In this document: positions 17,601 through 25,751 of the stretch, piece by piece
Layout of the letters: each line of letters starts with the position of its first letter
Numbering within the stretch: the first letter of the stretch is position 1
Assembly: GCF_002904335.1 (NCBI RefSeq)
Contig: NZ_PPHF01000136.1
Location: forward strand, 124,001 to 188,000
Source of the DNA: Amycolatopsis sp. CA-126428
Lineage (GTDB): Bacteria; Actinomycetota; Actinomycetes; Mycobacteriales; Pseudonocardiaceae
Direction of reading: 5' to 3'
Length of the DNA: 64,000 bases
The notes under the pieces: generated by a model
Database searches by the model: none
Told to the model about the DNA's origin: nothing
The model's input: only the letters and a program-made list of their open reading frames with translations
Position numbers and translations under genes: made by a program

Positions 17601-18590
17601 GTGCCCGCACCTGCCGCCGTGTTGACCGGTCTCGGTTCCTGGTTGCCGACGAAAGTCCTGGACAACCACGAAATCGCCGCCCGGCTCGACACCTCGGACG
17701 AGTGGATCCGGACCCGCACCGGGATCCGCGAACGCCGCGTCGCCGGGCCCGGGGAGTCTACTGTGGATCTCGCGGTCGGGGCGGGCCGCGAAGCGCTCGG
17801 GGGCACGTCCGCCGACGCCGTCGTCCTCGCCACCTCCACGCCCGACCAGCCCTGCCCGGCCAGCGCACCGCAGGTCGCCGCCCGGCTCGGGCTCGGCACG
17901 GCCGCGGCGTTCGACGTCAACGCCGTCTGCAGCGGCTTCGTCTACGCCCTCGCCACGGCCGCCGGCTTCATCGCGGGCGGCCTGGCCGAGCGCGTGCTCG
18001 TGATCGGCGCCGACACCTTCACCACGCTCATCGACCCCAGCGACCGGACCACCGTGCCGATCTTCGGCGACGGCGCGGGCGCGGTCCTGCTGCGCGCGGG
18101 TGAGGCCGGCGAGCCGGGCTCGTTCGGCCCGTTCGACCTGCACAGCGAGGGCGAACACGCCGACCTGCTGTGGGTCGAGGCCGGCGGCGCCCGGAAGCGG
18201 CTTTCCGACACCCCGGCCGACCGGTTCCTCGCCATGCAGGGCACGGCCGTGTTCCGCCACGCCTGCGCGCGGATGGCGGAGTCGTCCCGGACTGTGCTTG
18301 ATCGCGCGGGCTGGATGGTCGGCGACGTCGACCGCTTCGTCGGCCACCAGGCGAACATCCGGATCCTCCAGGCGACGGCCAAGCAGCTCGGCATGCCCGC
18401 CGACGCCGTGGTCGCCAACATCGACCGGGTCGGCAACACCAGTGCCGCGTCCATCCCGCTCGCCCTGGCCGACGCCCGCGCCGACGGCACCCTCGTGCCC
18501 GGTCACCGCGTCCTGCTCAGCGCGTTCGGCGCCGGCCTGACCTGGGGTTCGACCGTGCTGCGCTGGCCGGACCTGGGTCAGCTGCCCTGA
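17601..18590 (+). CDS. 3-oxoacyl-ACP synthase III (KAS III, FabH-like)
   Basis: This 329-residue thiolase-fold condensing enzyme joins an acyl-CoA starter with malonyl-ACP. The active-site Cys is in NAVCSGF, the His in VGHQANIRI and the Asn in RVGNTSAASIP, all typical of FabH. The N-terminal signature DEWIRTRTGIRERR is also intact. GGGGAGG lies eight bases before the GTG start. It stands alone: no fatD/acpP/fabF genes are near. It may therefore be a second FabH for branched-chain priming or a secondary-metabolite starter unit, which is inference. It overlaps the convergent cyclase by 13 bases. Confidence 0.93.
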   Translation: MPAPAAVLTGLGSWLPTKVLDNHEIAARLDTSDEWIRTRTGIRERRVAGPGESTVDLAVGAGREALGGTSADAVVLATSTPDQPCPASAPQVAARLGLGTAAAFDVNAVCSGFVYALATAAGFIAGGLAERVLVIGADTFTTLIDPSDRTTVPIFGDGAGAVLLRAGEAGEPGSFGPFDLHSEGEHADLLWVEAGGARKRLSDTPADRFLAMQGTAVFRHACARMAESSRTVLDRAGWMVGDVDRFVGHQANIRILQATAKQLGMPADAVVANIDRVGNTSAASIPLALADARADGTLVPGHRVLLSAFGAGLTWGSTVLRWPDLGQLP

Positions 18591-20071
18591 GGGCCGGTCG
18601 TCCAGGTCGGCGTCGCCTCCGCGCGGCCGCGCAGCTCCAGTTCGCCGTGCTTCTCCCAGTGGGCGGCTTCGCCCGGCAGCGCCCCGGAGACGACGGCGTC
18701 GCTGGCGAGCACCCGTGACGGGACCGCCTTGGCGAGTTCGGTGAGCCGCGCGGCTTCGTTGACCGCGTCGCCGATCACGGTGTACTCGAGCCGGCTGCTG
18801 GTGCCGAGCTGCCCGGCGAACACCGGGCCGCTGGAGACGCCGATGCCGAGGTCGAGCTCGCCGGCCTCGCGCACCGCGTCCCGGATCGCCCGCGCCGCGG
18901 CCAGCGCGGCCGTCGGGGCGTCCGCGAGCCGCGTCGGCGCGCCGAAGATGCACAGCGCGGCGTCACCCTGGAACTTGTTGACCAGCCCGCCGCGCGCGTT
19001 GACCGCGGAGACGACCGCGGCGAACAGCCGGTTCAGCTTCCCGACCAGCTCCTCCGGCGGGGTGCGGTAGGCCAGCGCGGTCGAGTCGACGACGTCGACG
19101 AACAACGCCGTGACCTCGCGGACGTCGCCGGAGAGGGACGCGCCGTACTCCAGGGCGTGCCGGGCGACGTCGGCGCCGACGTGCCGGCCGAACAGGTCCC
19201 GCATCCGCGCCTGTTCGCGCAGGCCGGCGGCGAGCTGGTTCACCGACGTCTGGAGCAGGCCGATCTCGCTGGAGTCGTCGACGTCCACGGCGACGTCGTT
19301 GTTGCCGCGGGCGATCTCGTCGAGGGCCACGCGCAGCCGGTGCAGCGGCGCCGCGACCGCCCTGGCCAGCAGCGCCGTGCCGATCGCACCGACGCCGAGG
19401 CCGATCACCGACAGCATGATCAGGCTCGCGGTGTGGTCGCCCGAGCCCAGCTCCGGCGGGGTGGCGATGAGCAGCACGCCCACCAGCGGGACGCCGCTGG
19501 CCAGCGCCCAGGTGACGACCAGCCGGGTCAGCACGGTGACCGGCAGCGAGCCGCGCGGCGGCAGGACGTCCAGGGCGATCGTCATCACCGGCCGCGCCAC
19601 CCACTCGGCGGCGAGGTAGGTGAGCCCGACGGTGGTGAGCCCGCCCAGGCCGATGACCGTGGCCATGCCGACGGCGTCGTCGCGCGAGCCGAGCGTCCCG
19701 GCGAGCGCGGTGAGGACGACGGTGCCGATGAGCCAGAGCGTGCCGCTGACCACCGCCATGTCGACCGGCAGCCGCAGCGCGCGCCGAGCCTCGCTTTCCG
19801 ACGGCGGGCGGCCGAGCACGAACCAGATCACGGTGCGGCGCTGCAGCCACGCCGTCCACAGCGTCCCGGCGAGCAGCGCCCCGGCGACGATGCCGGCCGC
19901 GGTCAGGCCGAGCACCCAGCCACGATCGCCGACGTCGTTCGGCAGGCCCTGCACCACCAGCAGCAGCGCGACCACGCCGGACCCGGCGACGCTCGAGCCG
20001 AGGCCCAGGCCGGCGAAGCCCAGGCTGGTGCGCAACACCACCCGGAAGTTCTTCACGGCGATCTTGCGCAC
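18578..20071 (-). CDS. Membrane-bound class III adenylate/guanylate cyclase with HAMP domain
   Basis: This protein of about 497 residues has around six membrane helices in its first 270 residues, a HAMP linker (ARAVAAPLHRLRVALDEIAR) and a C-terminal class III cyclase domain. Metal-binding Asp residues sit in TALFVDVVDSTALA and in NKFQGDAALCIFG, and SRLEYTVIGDAVNEAARL is the dimer/substrate region. This matches the mycobacterial Rv1318c-1320c/Rv3645 type that makes cAMP. The GTG at 20071 was chosen because the upstream ATG at 20137 overlaps the start of the divergent FBP gene. The sensed signal is unknown. Confidence 0.88.
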   Translation of the reverse strand: MRKIAVKNFRVVLRTSLGFAGLGLGSSVAGSGVVALLLVVQGLPNDVGDRGWVLGLTAAGIVAGALLAGTLWTAWLQRRTVIWFVLGRPPSESEARRALRLPVDMAVVSGTLWLIGTVVLTALAGTLGSRDDAVGMATVIGLGGLTTVGLTYLAAEWVARPVMTIALDVLPPRGSLPVTVLTRLVVTWALASGVPLVGVLLIATPPELGSGDHTASLIMLSVIGLGVGAIGTALLARAVAAPLHRLRVALDEIARGNNDVAVDVDDSSEIGLLQTSVNQLAAGLREQARMRDLFGRHVGADVARHALEYGASLSGDVREVTALFVDVVDSTALAYRTPPEELVGKLNRLFAAVVSAVNARGGLVNKFQGDAALCIFGAPTRLADAPTAALAAARAIRDAVREAGELDLGIGVSSGPVFAGQLGTSSRLEYTVIGDAVNEAARLTELAKAVPSRVLASDAVVSGALPGEAAHWEKHGELELRGRAEATPTWTTGPQGS

Positions 20072-20135
20072 GGCGTTGATCGTACGGCCGAAAATGCGTG
20101 GCCACCGCCGGTGGCCGGTGGTTACCGTGCGGATC

Positions 20136-20633
20136 ATGGACCCACTCGGCCAGGAGGAGATCCGGGCCTCGTTCGTCAACTGCACCCGCGGCGAGGCCAA
20201 GGGCGTGACGCTGCCCGCGCGGCCCGAAGAGATCCCGTGGGAGCAGCGGGAGTTCCTCGGCTGGCGCGACCCGAAGGCACCCGCGCGCGCCTACCTCGTG
20301 CTGCCCTACGGAGGTGAGGTCGTCGGGCTCGCCCTGCGCGCGGCTCCGCCCCCGAAGTCACGCCTGCGCAGCAACATCTGCGGCTTCTGCACCACGATCC
20401 ACGGGCTCGCCGACATCACGCTGTTCTCGGCCAAGCGCGCCGGGAAGCCCGGCCGCGAGGGCAACACGCTGGGCACCTACGCCTGCGGCAACCTGGCGTG
20501 CTGCCGGTACGTCCGCGGCGACCTGAAGTCCGACGTCCCGCAGCCGTTCGAGACGCTCACGCTCGAGGAGCGCATCGCGCGGCTGGAGGAGAAGCTGCAC
20601 AAGTTCGTGGCGCGGGTGCTGGAGTCGCGTTAG
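20136..20633 (+). CDS. FBP-domain zinc-finger protein (FusB-like EF-G binding family)
   Basis: This 165-residue protein has the C-terminal treble-clef zinc finger of the FBP family. Ligands appear in NICGFCTTIH and, about 40 residues later, ACGNLACCRYVRG. Relatives of FusB bind elongation factor G and can release it from stalled ribosomes, giving fusidic acid tolerance. Whether this actinobacterial member does so is unproven. The ATG at 20136 nearly coincides with possible starts of the divergent cyclase, leaving little promoter space. It overlaps the convergent methyltransferase by four bases. Confidence 0.82.
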   Translation: MDPLGQEEIRASFVNCTRGEAKGVTLPARPEEIPWEQREFLGWRDPKAPARAYLVLPYGGEVVGLALRAAPPPKSRLRSNICGFCTTIHGLADITLFSAKRAGKPGREGNTLGTYACGNLACCRYVRGDLKSDVPQPFETLTLEERIARLEEKLHKFVARVLESR

Positions 20634-21442
20634 AAGCGGTACCGCACGATGTGCGCGGTCCGGGCCAGCGGCGGGAACACCTTCAGCATCCGCATCTGGA
20701 ACCGGGTGATGGGGCCCAGCTTGGCCAGCACCTCCGGCGTCGCCCAGTGCCCGGCGTCCAATGAGGACTCACACGTGAGGCCGCAGCTTTCCAGCTCGCG
20801 CGGGTCGTTGACGCCCCAGTACAGCGTCGCGCCCGCCTTGCGCACCGGCGCGTTGAGCTTCTGGATCTTGATGGCGCTCCTGCTGAAGAGGTCGCAGATC
20901 AGCTCGCCCGACGGGAACTTCCCGGCCAGGCGGCGGAACAGTTCGGTGCCGGTCTCGGGCTTCAGGTACATCGTGAGGCCCTCGGCGACGATCAGCGTCG
21001 GCCGGTCCGCCGGCACCTGGTCGAGCCACTCGAAGTCGGTCACCGACGAGCCGATGTGCGTCTGGTTCGGCGCCTGGGGGTACAGCTTTTCGCGCAGCTC
21101 GATGACCTCGGGGTAGTCGACGTCGTACCAGTGGACGGTCTCCGGCGGCGCGAGGCGCTGGAACCGCGTGTCCATGCCGCAGCCCAGGTGCAGCACGACC
21201 GCGTCCGGGTGGGCGCGCAGGTATTCGGCGGCCCAGTCGTCGATCGGCTTCGCCCGCAGGACGACCGACACCGCGCGGTCGGGGGAGATGCCGATCTTGG
21301 TGAAGTCGTAGTCGATCCGGCGGACGGCGTCGTCGGCCGCCTTGTCGCCGAGGATCGGGTGGGCGCTGCGGTAGTCGAGCGCGCGGCCGTACAGCGTCGC
21401 CAGGTTGGTGGCCTTTTCTTCGGTGAAGTGGACCTTCTCCAT
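20630..21442 (-). CDS. LCM/PPM-family class I SAM-dependent methyltransferase
   Basis: This methyltransferase of about 270 residues belongs to the leucine-carboxyl-methyltransferase-like family common in actinomycetes (often O-methyltransferases of small molecules). The SAM motif I is VVLHLGCGMDTRFQRL, with the acidic residue in YDVDYPEVIELR and the post-motif LIVAEGLTMYL. The ATG at 21442 gives the start MEKVHFTEEKATN. Immediately upstream lies a perfect 18-bp palindrome (21458-21475), a likely operator. The GntR regulator gene ends only three bases further on, in the same direction. Confidence 0.87.
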   Translation of the reverse strand: MEKVHFTEEKATNLATLYGRALDYRSAHPILGDKAADDAVRRIDYDFTKIGISPDRAVSVVLRAKPIDDWAAEYLRAHPDAVVLHLGCGMDTRFQRLAPPETVHWYDVDYPEVIELREKLYPQAPNQTHIGSSVTDFEWLDQVPADRPTLIVAEGLTMYLKPETGTELFRRLAGKFPSGELICDLFSRSAIKIQKLNAPVRKAGATLYWGVNDPRELESCGLTCESSLDAGHWATPEVLAKLGPITRFQMRMLKVFPPLARTAHIVRYRF

Positions 21443-21457
21443 CACAACCCCCAGAAG

Positions 21458-21475
21458 TTTCACAACGTTGTGAAA
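21458..21475. promoter_or_regulatory. Perfect 18-bp operator palindrome before the methyltransferase gene
   Basis: TTTCACAACGTTGTGAAA is a perfect palindrome located 16 bases before the methyltransferase ATG. It shares 14 of 18 bases with the site at 54729 in front of an ABC exporter and MarR/GbsR-like gene, suggesting one regulator type binds both. Confidence 0.72.
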
Positions 21476-21478
21476 AGT

Positions 21479-22168
21479 CTAGCGCGTTTCGGGGTGGGCG
21501 GCGTAGTCGTGCGCGTAGGTCTTGGCGTCCACCAGGTGCTTGAGGGTCAGCTCGCGCGCGGCGGCGGGATCGGCCCGGCGGATGGCGTCCAGGATGGCGC
21601 GGTGGTCGGCGACGGCCTTGCGGATCTGCCCGGGCAGCCGCAGCGCCGCCCGCCGCTCCTCGCCGACCAGGGCGAGCACGGACCGCAGCAGCCCGGCGAC
21701 GTCGTCGTTCCCGGCGTTCTGCGCGATCACCCGGTGGAACTCGGCATCGGCGGCGATGACGTGCAGCATGTCCCCGTCCTCGGCGGCCTGCGCCATCTCC
21801 GCGACGTTGTCCTCGAGCCGGCTCAGCACTCTCGCCGTCGCCTGCCCCGCCAGCCGGCCGGCCAGCGTCGGCTCGACCGTCGCGCGCAGGTCGAACAGCT
21901 TCTCGACGAGCTGGTCGTGCTCGGTGAACCAGGTCCGCAGCGGCTGTTCCTGCTGCTCGCGGACGTAGGTCCCGGAGCCGGCGCGGATCTGGACGTATCC
22001 GATGGAGGCGAGGACGCGCAGGGCCTGCCGCAGCGACCCACGGCTGATCCCGAGTTCCTCGCACAGCGTGCGTTCGGCCGGCAGCCGGCTTCCCGGTGCC
22101 AGTTCGCCGGAGTCGATCAGCGACCGCAGGCGGTCGACGGTCGCGCTCCAGACCTGCTCACTGTCCAC
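21479..22168 (-). CDS. FadR-type GntR-family transcriptional regulator
   Basis: This 229-residue regulator has an N-terminal GntR winged helix (LAPGSRLPAERTLCEELGIS, then RGSLRQALRVLASIGYV) and a C-terminal all-helical FCD ligand domain, with metal/ligand-binding acidic and His residues in DAEFHRVIAQNAGN and DHRAILDAI. Family members respond to organic acids or fatty-acyl compounds. It precedes the methyltransferase on the same strand and could be read through into it, although the palindrome between them argues for a separate promoter. Confidence 0.9.
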   Translation of the reverse strand: MDSEQVWSATVDRLRSLIDSGELAPGSRLPAERTLCEELGISRGSLRQALRVLASIGYVQIRAGSGTYVREQQEQPLRTWFTEHDQLVEKLFDLRATVEPTLAGRLAGQATARVLSRLEDNVAEMAQAAEDGDMLHVIAADAEFHRVIAQNAGNDDVAGLLRSVLALVGEERRAALRLPGQIRKAVADHRAILDAIRRADPAAARELTLKHLVDAKTYAHDYAAHPETR

Positions 22169-22211
22169 AGGCTCATCCTCTCAGCTCGCGGAACCGCCGG
22201 GGGTGGCTGCC

Positions 22212-22835
22212 ATGATCACCGGCATGGACATCCTGGGGGCCTGGGTCCGCGGCTGGGCGGTGTCGCGGGCGACACCGGCACCGGTCGCCGAGCCCGACGG
22301 GTACCGCATCGAGGTCGGCTTGCCGGGGCACCGGGTGCGCTACCTGCTGCGCGCTCCGGCGACGGTTTCCGCTCGGGCCCGCACGGTGGCCGCGCCGGGC
22401 ACGTGGCTGAAGACGTGCGGCTCGCGGTCCGCGGTCCTGCCGGCCCTGACCCCGGCGTGGACGGCGGGCGAGACGGAATACCTGATGGCGTTCGAGGGGC
22501 CGCTGCCCCCGGTCGCCGTGCCGCCGGGCTATGCGGTGACGGTAGTCGGCGATGGGCCGGCGTGGGACGTGGTCGTGTCCGCCGGCGGAGAACCGGCGGC
22601 CCGGGGCCGCATCGCGGTGGCCGGCGGTGTCGCGGTGTTCGACAAGATCGAGACGGAGCCGGCGCACCGGCGCCGCGGCCTCGGCCGGGTGGTGATGCAC
22701 CGGCTGGCCGAGGCGGCGGGAGCCCGGTCGAGCGCGCTGCTGGCCTCCGAGGCCGGCCGCGGGCTGTACCGCGCACTCGGCTGGCGCGTGGTGTCCGACG
22801 TCGTCCCCGCGCACGTCCCGGAAGGAACGGCATGA
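22212..22835 (+). CDS. GNAT-family acetyltransferase
   Basis: This 207-residue protein has a GNAT domain in its second half. The acetyl-CoA-binding motif A is visible as VFDKIETEPAHRRRGLGRVV (RRRGLG), and the closing motif as GRGLYRALGWRVVSDV. The N-terminal 110 residues are unlike standard GNATs and may form a second, degenerate half. ATGs at 22212 and 22224 are both possible starts. Its stop overlaps the start of the small VOC remnant (ATGA). The substrate is unknown. Confidence 0.8.
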   Translation: MITGMDILGAWVRGWAVSRATPAPVAEPDGYRIEVGLPGHRVRYLLRAPATVSARARTVAAPGTWLKTCGSRSAVLPALTPAWTAGETEYLMAFEGPLPPVAVPPGYAVTVVGDGPAWDVVVSAGGEPAARGRIAVAGGVAVFDKIETEPAHRRRGLGRVVMHRLAEAAGARSSALLASEAGRGLYRALGWRVVSDVVPAHVPEGTA

Positions 22836-23002
22836 CAGCACGGTTCAAGGACCTCGCCCTGGACGCGAACGACCACCAGGCCCTGGCGGACTGGTGGTGC
22901 CGCGATGCGCTGACCGGTGACACTCGCCCGGAAGACGGGCCGGTCCCGATCGCCGACCCCGACCCCCGCGGGCCGCTGATCTGGCTCAACCCGGTGCGGT
23001 GA
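22832..23002 (+). pseudogene. Truncated VOC/glyoxalase-like remnant
   Basis: The 56-residue product, with MTARFKDLALDANDHQALAD, WWC and GPLIWLNPV, matches only the first third of glyoxalase-like VOC proteins of actinomycetes, normally 110-250 residues. It looks both internally shortened (between WWCRDAL and the VPIADPD segment) and cut off after LIWLNPV. The metal-binding C-terminal half is absent and nothing downstream restores it. Translation probably couples to the GNAT gene through the ATGA overlap. It is most likely a decaying gene; a small functional protein cannot be ruled out. Confidence 0.6.
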
Positions 23003-23071
23003 CTGTCTGACCTGACACATCTGCGTCGCGGGAGTGGCCCACGGTGCTTAGGCTCCGCACGTGATTGCTTC

Positions 23072-23845
23072 ATGACGTGGTGGCACGCCCTGATCATCGT
23101 GGTCGCCGGGGTCTGGGCGGGAACCATCAACGCCGTCGTGGGGTCGGGGACGCTCGTCACCTTCCCCGTGCTCGTCGCGCTCGGGTATCCGCCCGTGACC
23201 GCCACCACCTCGAACGCCATCGGCCTGGCGCCCGGCACGCTCAGCGGTGCCTGGGGGTACCGGCACGAGCTCACGGGCTATTGGCGGCAGACCGCCAAGT
23301 TCGCCGTCGCGTCCTTCCTCGGGGCCATCGGCGGCACCATCCTGCTGCTCTCGCTGCCGAAGGACGCGTTCGAAGCCGTCGTTCCCGTGCTCGTCGGCCT
23401 GGCCGTGATCCTCGTGATCATCCAGCCGAAAGTTTCGAAGTGGGTCGCGCAGCGGCGCGAGGAGAACGGGACCGAGCACAAACCCGGGCCGCTGCTGATG
23501 TTCTTCATCTTCCTCATCGGCATCTACGGCGGGTACTTCACCGCCGCGCAGGGCGTGATGCTGATGGCCGTGATGGGGATGCTGCTGTCGGAGCCGCTGC
23601 AGAAGCTCAACGGCGTCAAGAACGTGCTCGCCGCCGTCGTCAACCTGGTCGCCGGGCTCATCTACGCGTTCGTCGCGCCGGTCAGCTGGGCCGTCGTGCT
23701 GTGGCTGGCCGTCGGCTCGACCGCCGGCGGCTTCCTCGGCGCGAAGATCGGCCGGAGGCTGCCGCCGGCGGTGCTGCGCGGCGTGATCGTGGTGATCGGC
23801 GTCGCCGCCGTCATCCAGCTGGTCGTCAAGCAGTTCGCGAAGTGA
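23072..23845 (+). CDS. TSUP-family (TauE/SafE) anion permease
   Basis: This 257-residue membrane protein has about eight helices in two repeats. The TSUP signatures are GTINAVVGSGTLVTFPVLVA in the first repeat and GIYGGYFTAAQGVMLMAVMG in the second. Members export or import sulfite, sulfonates or other organosulfur anions. No sulfur-metabolism genes adjoin it, so the substrate is open. A TAGGCT -10-like element at 23049 lies close to the start. It overlaps the convergent aminotransferase by 20 bases. Confidence 0.9.
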   Translation: MTWWHALIIVVAGVWAGTINAVVGSGTLVTFPVLVALGYPPVTATTSNAIGLAPGTLSGAWGYRHELTGYWRQTAKFAVASFLGAIGGTILLLSLPKDAFEAVVPVLVGLAVILVIIQPKVSKWVAQRREENGTEHKPGPLLMFFIFLIGIYGGYFTAAQGVMLMAVMGMLLSEPLQKLNGVKNVLAAVVNLVAGLIYAFVAPVSWAVVLWLAVGSTAGGFLGAKIGRRLPPAVLRGVIVVIGVAAVIQLVVKQFAK

Positions 23846-24890
23846 ATTCGCGCGCCGCGGCCAGGAAGAGGTCGTTCTCTTCGCGGGTCCCGATGGTCAC
23901 GCGGACGCCGTCGCCGGCGAAGGGGCGCACCACCAGCTTGCGGTCCAGCGCGTGCTCGGCGAACGGGACGGCCTGGTCACCGAGCGGCAGCCAGACGAAG
24001 TTCGCCTGCGTGTCCGGCACCCGGTAACCCGCTTCCAGCAGCGCTTCCCGCACCCGCCCGCGCTCGACGACGATCTCCTGGCAGCGGGCCAGCAGCTCGT
24101 CGGCCGCGTCGAGCGAGGCCAGCGCGGCCACCTGGGCGAGCATGTTCACCGAGAAGGCCACGTACACCTGGCGAAGCGCGTCCGCGATCGGCTCGGGGGC
24201 GACCGCGTAACCGACACGGAGGCCCGCAAGGCCGTACGCCTTCGAGAACGTCCGAAGCACCATGACGTTCGACCGGCTGTGCGTGTACTCGACGCCGTCG
24301 GGCACCTCGGGATCGGTGACGAACTCCTTGTAGGCCTCGTCCAGCACGACCAGCACGTGCTCGGGCACGGCGGCCAGGAACCGCTCGAGCTCCGCGCGGC
24401 GCACCGCCGTCCCGGTCGGGTTGTTCGGGTTGCAGATGAAGACCACCCGCGTCCGGTCGGTGATCGCCGCGAGCATCGCGTCGAGGTCGAGCTCCTGGCC
24501 TTCCGTGATCGGGACCTTCACCGAAACGGCGTTCGCGACCTGCGTGACGATCGGGTACGCCTCGAAGGAGCGCCAGCCGAAGATGACCTCGTCGCCGGGC
24601 GCGCACACCGCCTGGATCGTCTGCTGGCACAGCGACACCGAGCCGCAGCCGATCGCGACGTGCTCCACCGGCACGTCCAGCTCGCGCGCCAGCCGCTCGC
24701 GCAGCACCTGCGAGCCGGTGTCGGGGTAGCGGTTGATGCCCGCGGCGGCCTCGGCGATCGCCTGCGCGACGCTCGGCAGCGCACCGCCGGGCACCTCGTT
24801 GCTCGCCAGTTTGATCGCACCTTCGATCGTCCGGCCGGGGACGTATTTCGGCAACGATTCGAGATCGGGACGCGGGGACACGGACGGCAT
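23826..24890 (-). CDS. Histidinol-phosphate/aromatic aminotransferase (HisC2/Pat type)
   Basis: This 354-residue fold-type I PLP aminotransferase has the PLP Lys in RTFSKAYGLAGLRVGYA, the pyridine-binding Asp in VVLDEAYKEF and the NPNNPTGT motif. Actinobacterial HisC paralogues of this kind (Pat) transaminate phenylalanine, tyrosine or histidinol phosphate; it is not in a his operon, which favours the Pat role. The ATG at 24890 has AGGAG eight bases upstream and gives the normal family length. A GTG at 24995 with GGGAGG would add 35 residues and is an alternative. Prephenate dehydrogenase lies far away at 62393. Confidence 0.87.
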   Translation of the reverse strand: MPSVSPRPDLESLPKYVPGRTIEGAIKLASNEVPGGALPSVAQAIAEAAAGINRYPDTGSQVLRERLARELDVPVEHVAIGCGSVSLCQQTIQAVCAPGDEVIFGWRSFEAYPIVTQVANAVSVKVPITEGQELDLDAMLAAITDRTRVVFICNPNNPTGTAVRRAELERFLAAVPEHVLVVLDEAYKEFVTDPEVPDGVEYTHSRSNVMVLRTFSKAYGLAGLRVGYAVAPEPIADALRQVYVAFSVNMLAQVAALASLDAADELLARCQEIVVERGRVREALLEAGYRVPDTQANFVWLPLGDQAVPFAEHALDRKLVVRPFAGDGVRVTIGTREENDLFLAAAREFTSRTA

Positions 24891-25036
24891 CTTCGGCGCT
24901 CCTGGAGATCGGCGGGACGACCCGTTCACCGTATCTTTTCCGGCCGTCACCCCGCGACCGCCTTCAGGCGGGCCGGTCTCGGCGACCTGCGTCACCGGGC
25001 TTCCTCCCGTTCACCTCCAGGTGGTTGGGTGAGGCA

Positions 25037-25666
25037 ATGACGTCGACCTCCACCGTGGACTACCAGCGCACCGGCGGCCGCACCCTGCGCCTGACCTTTT
25101 CGGAACCCGAGGGCGCGCTGCGTGGCGGCTTGGTGGTGCTCCACGAGGCCGACGGCGTCACGGACGGGGTCCGGCTGCTGCTCGCCAGCCTCGCCACCGA
25201 GGGCTGGCTGACCGTCACCCCGCACCTGGAGAACGACCGCCTCACCCAGCAGGACCTGCTCGACGCGACCGACCTCACCCTCGCCTGGCTGGTCGAGCGG
25301 GGCGTCCAGGCCGACCTGCTCGGCGTGATGGGCTTCGACCTCGGCGGCAGCGCGGCCCTCGTCGTCGCGTCGCACCGCAAGCTCGGTGCCGCGGTCAGCG
25401 TCGGCGGGCAGCAGTCCGTCGAACTCCCCGCGCTGGTCGAGATCGCCGGGCGGCTCACCAGCCCGTGGCTCGGCATGTACGGCGACGCCGGCGACGAGGC
25501 GGGCGGCGCCGAAGTCGAGCGTCTGCGCGACGCCGCCGCGTCGGCGAAGGTCGCCACGAACGTCGTCCACTACCCGGGCGCGAACCACCGCTTCGACGCC
25601 GACCCGGGTGCGGCGGCGGAGGCCTGGCAGCGCACGCTGAACTGGTTCGACGCGCACCTGCGGTAA
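25037..25666 (+). CDS. Dienelactone-hydrolase-family protein with Asp in the nucleophile position
   Basis: This 209-residue alpha/beta-hydrolase has the dienelactone hydrolase layout: the oxyanion region VVLHEADGVTDGVR, the nucleophile elbow VMGFDLGGSAAL and the C-terminal His in YPGANHRFD. The elbow carries Asp101 where the family has Cys (GFCFGG). Asp nucleophiles are known in dehalogenases and epoxide hydrolases of the same fold, so chemistry may differ or be lost. GAGG stands two bases before the ATG. It is divergent from the aminotransferase and 85 bases upstream of acetoacetyl-CoA synthetase. Confidence 0.82.
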   Translation: MTSTSTVDYQRTGGRTLRLTFSEPEGALRGGLVVLHEADGVTDGVRLLLASLATEGWLTVTPHLENDRLTQQDLLDATDLTLAWLVERGVQADLLGVMGFDLGGSAALVVASHRKLGAAVSVGGQQSVELPALVEIAGRLTSPWLGMYGDAGDEAGGAEVERLRDAAASAKVATNVVHYPGANHRFDADPGAAAEAWQRTLNWFDAHLR

Positions 25667-25717
25667 GTGTGGGCGGGCACCACCGTTCGCCGGTGTTCCA
25701 TGTCGGTTCCGACCACG

Positions 25718-25745
25718 GTGACTTCCGGATCCGAGGGATTAGGCT
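25718..25745 (+). promoter_or_regulatory. Promoter candidate for a leaderless acetoacetyl-CoA synthetase mRNA
   Basis: A -10-like TAGGCT (25740-25745) lies six bases before the GTG start at 25752, with GTGACT (25718-25723) 16 bases further upstream. Transcription should start at or next to the GTG, giving a leaderless message. This fits the missing ribosome site. Confidence 0.45.
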
Positions 25746-25751
25746 CGGGGC

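Noticed and set aside
23061-23075. Four-codon GTG-ATT-GCT-TCA leader frame overlapping the TSUP start
   Set aside because: It sits behind a -10-like TAGGCT and ends in an ATGA overlap, but a four-codon leader is too short to distinguish from chance.
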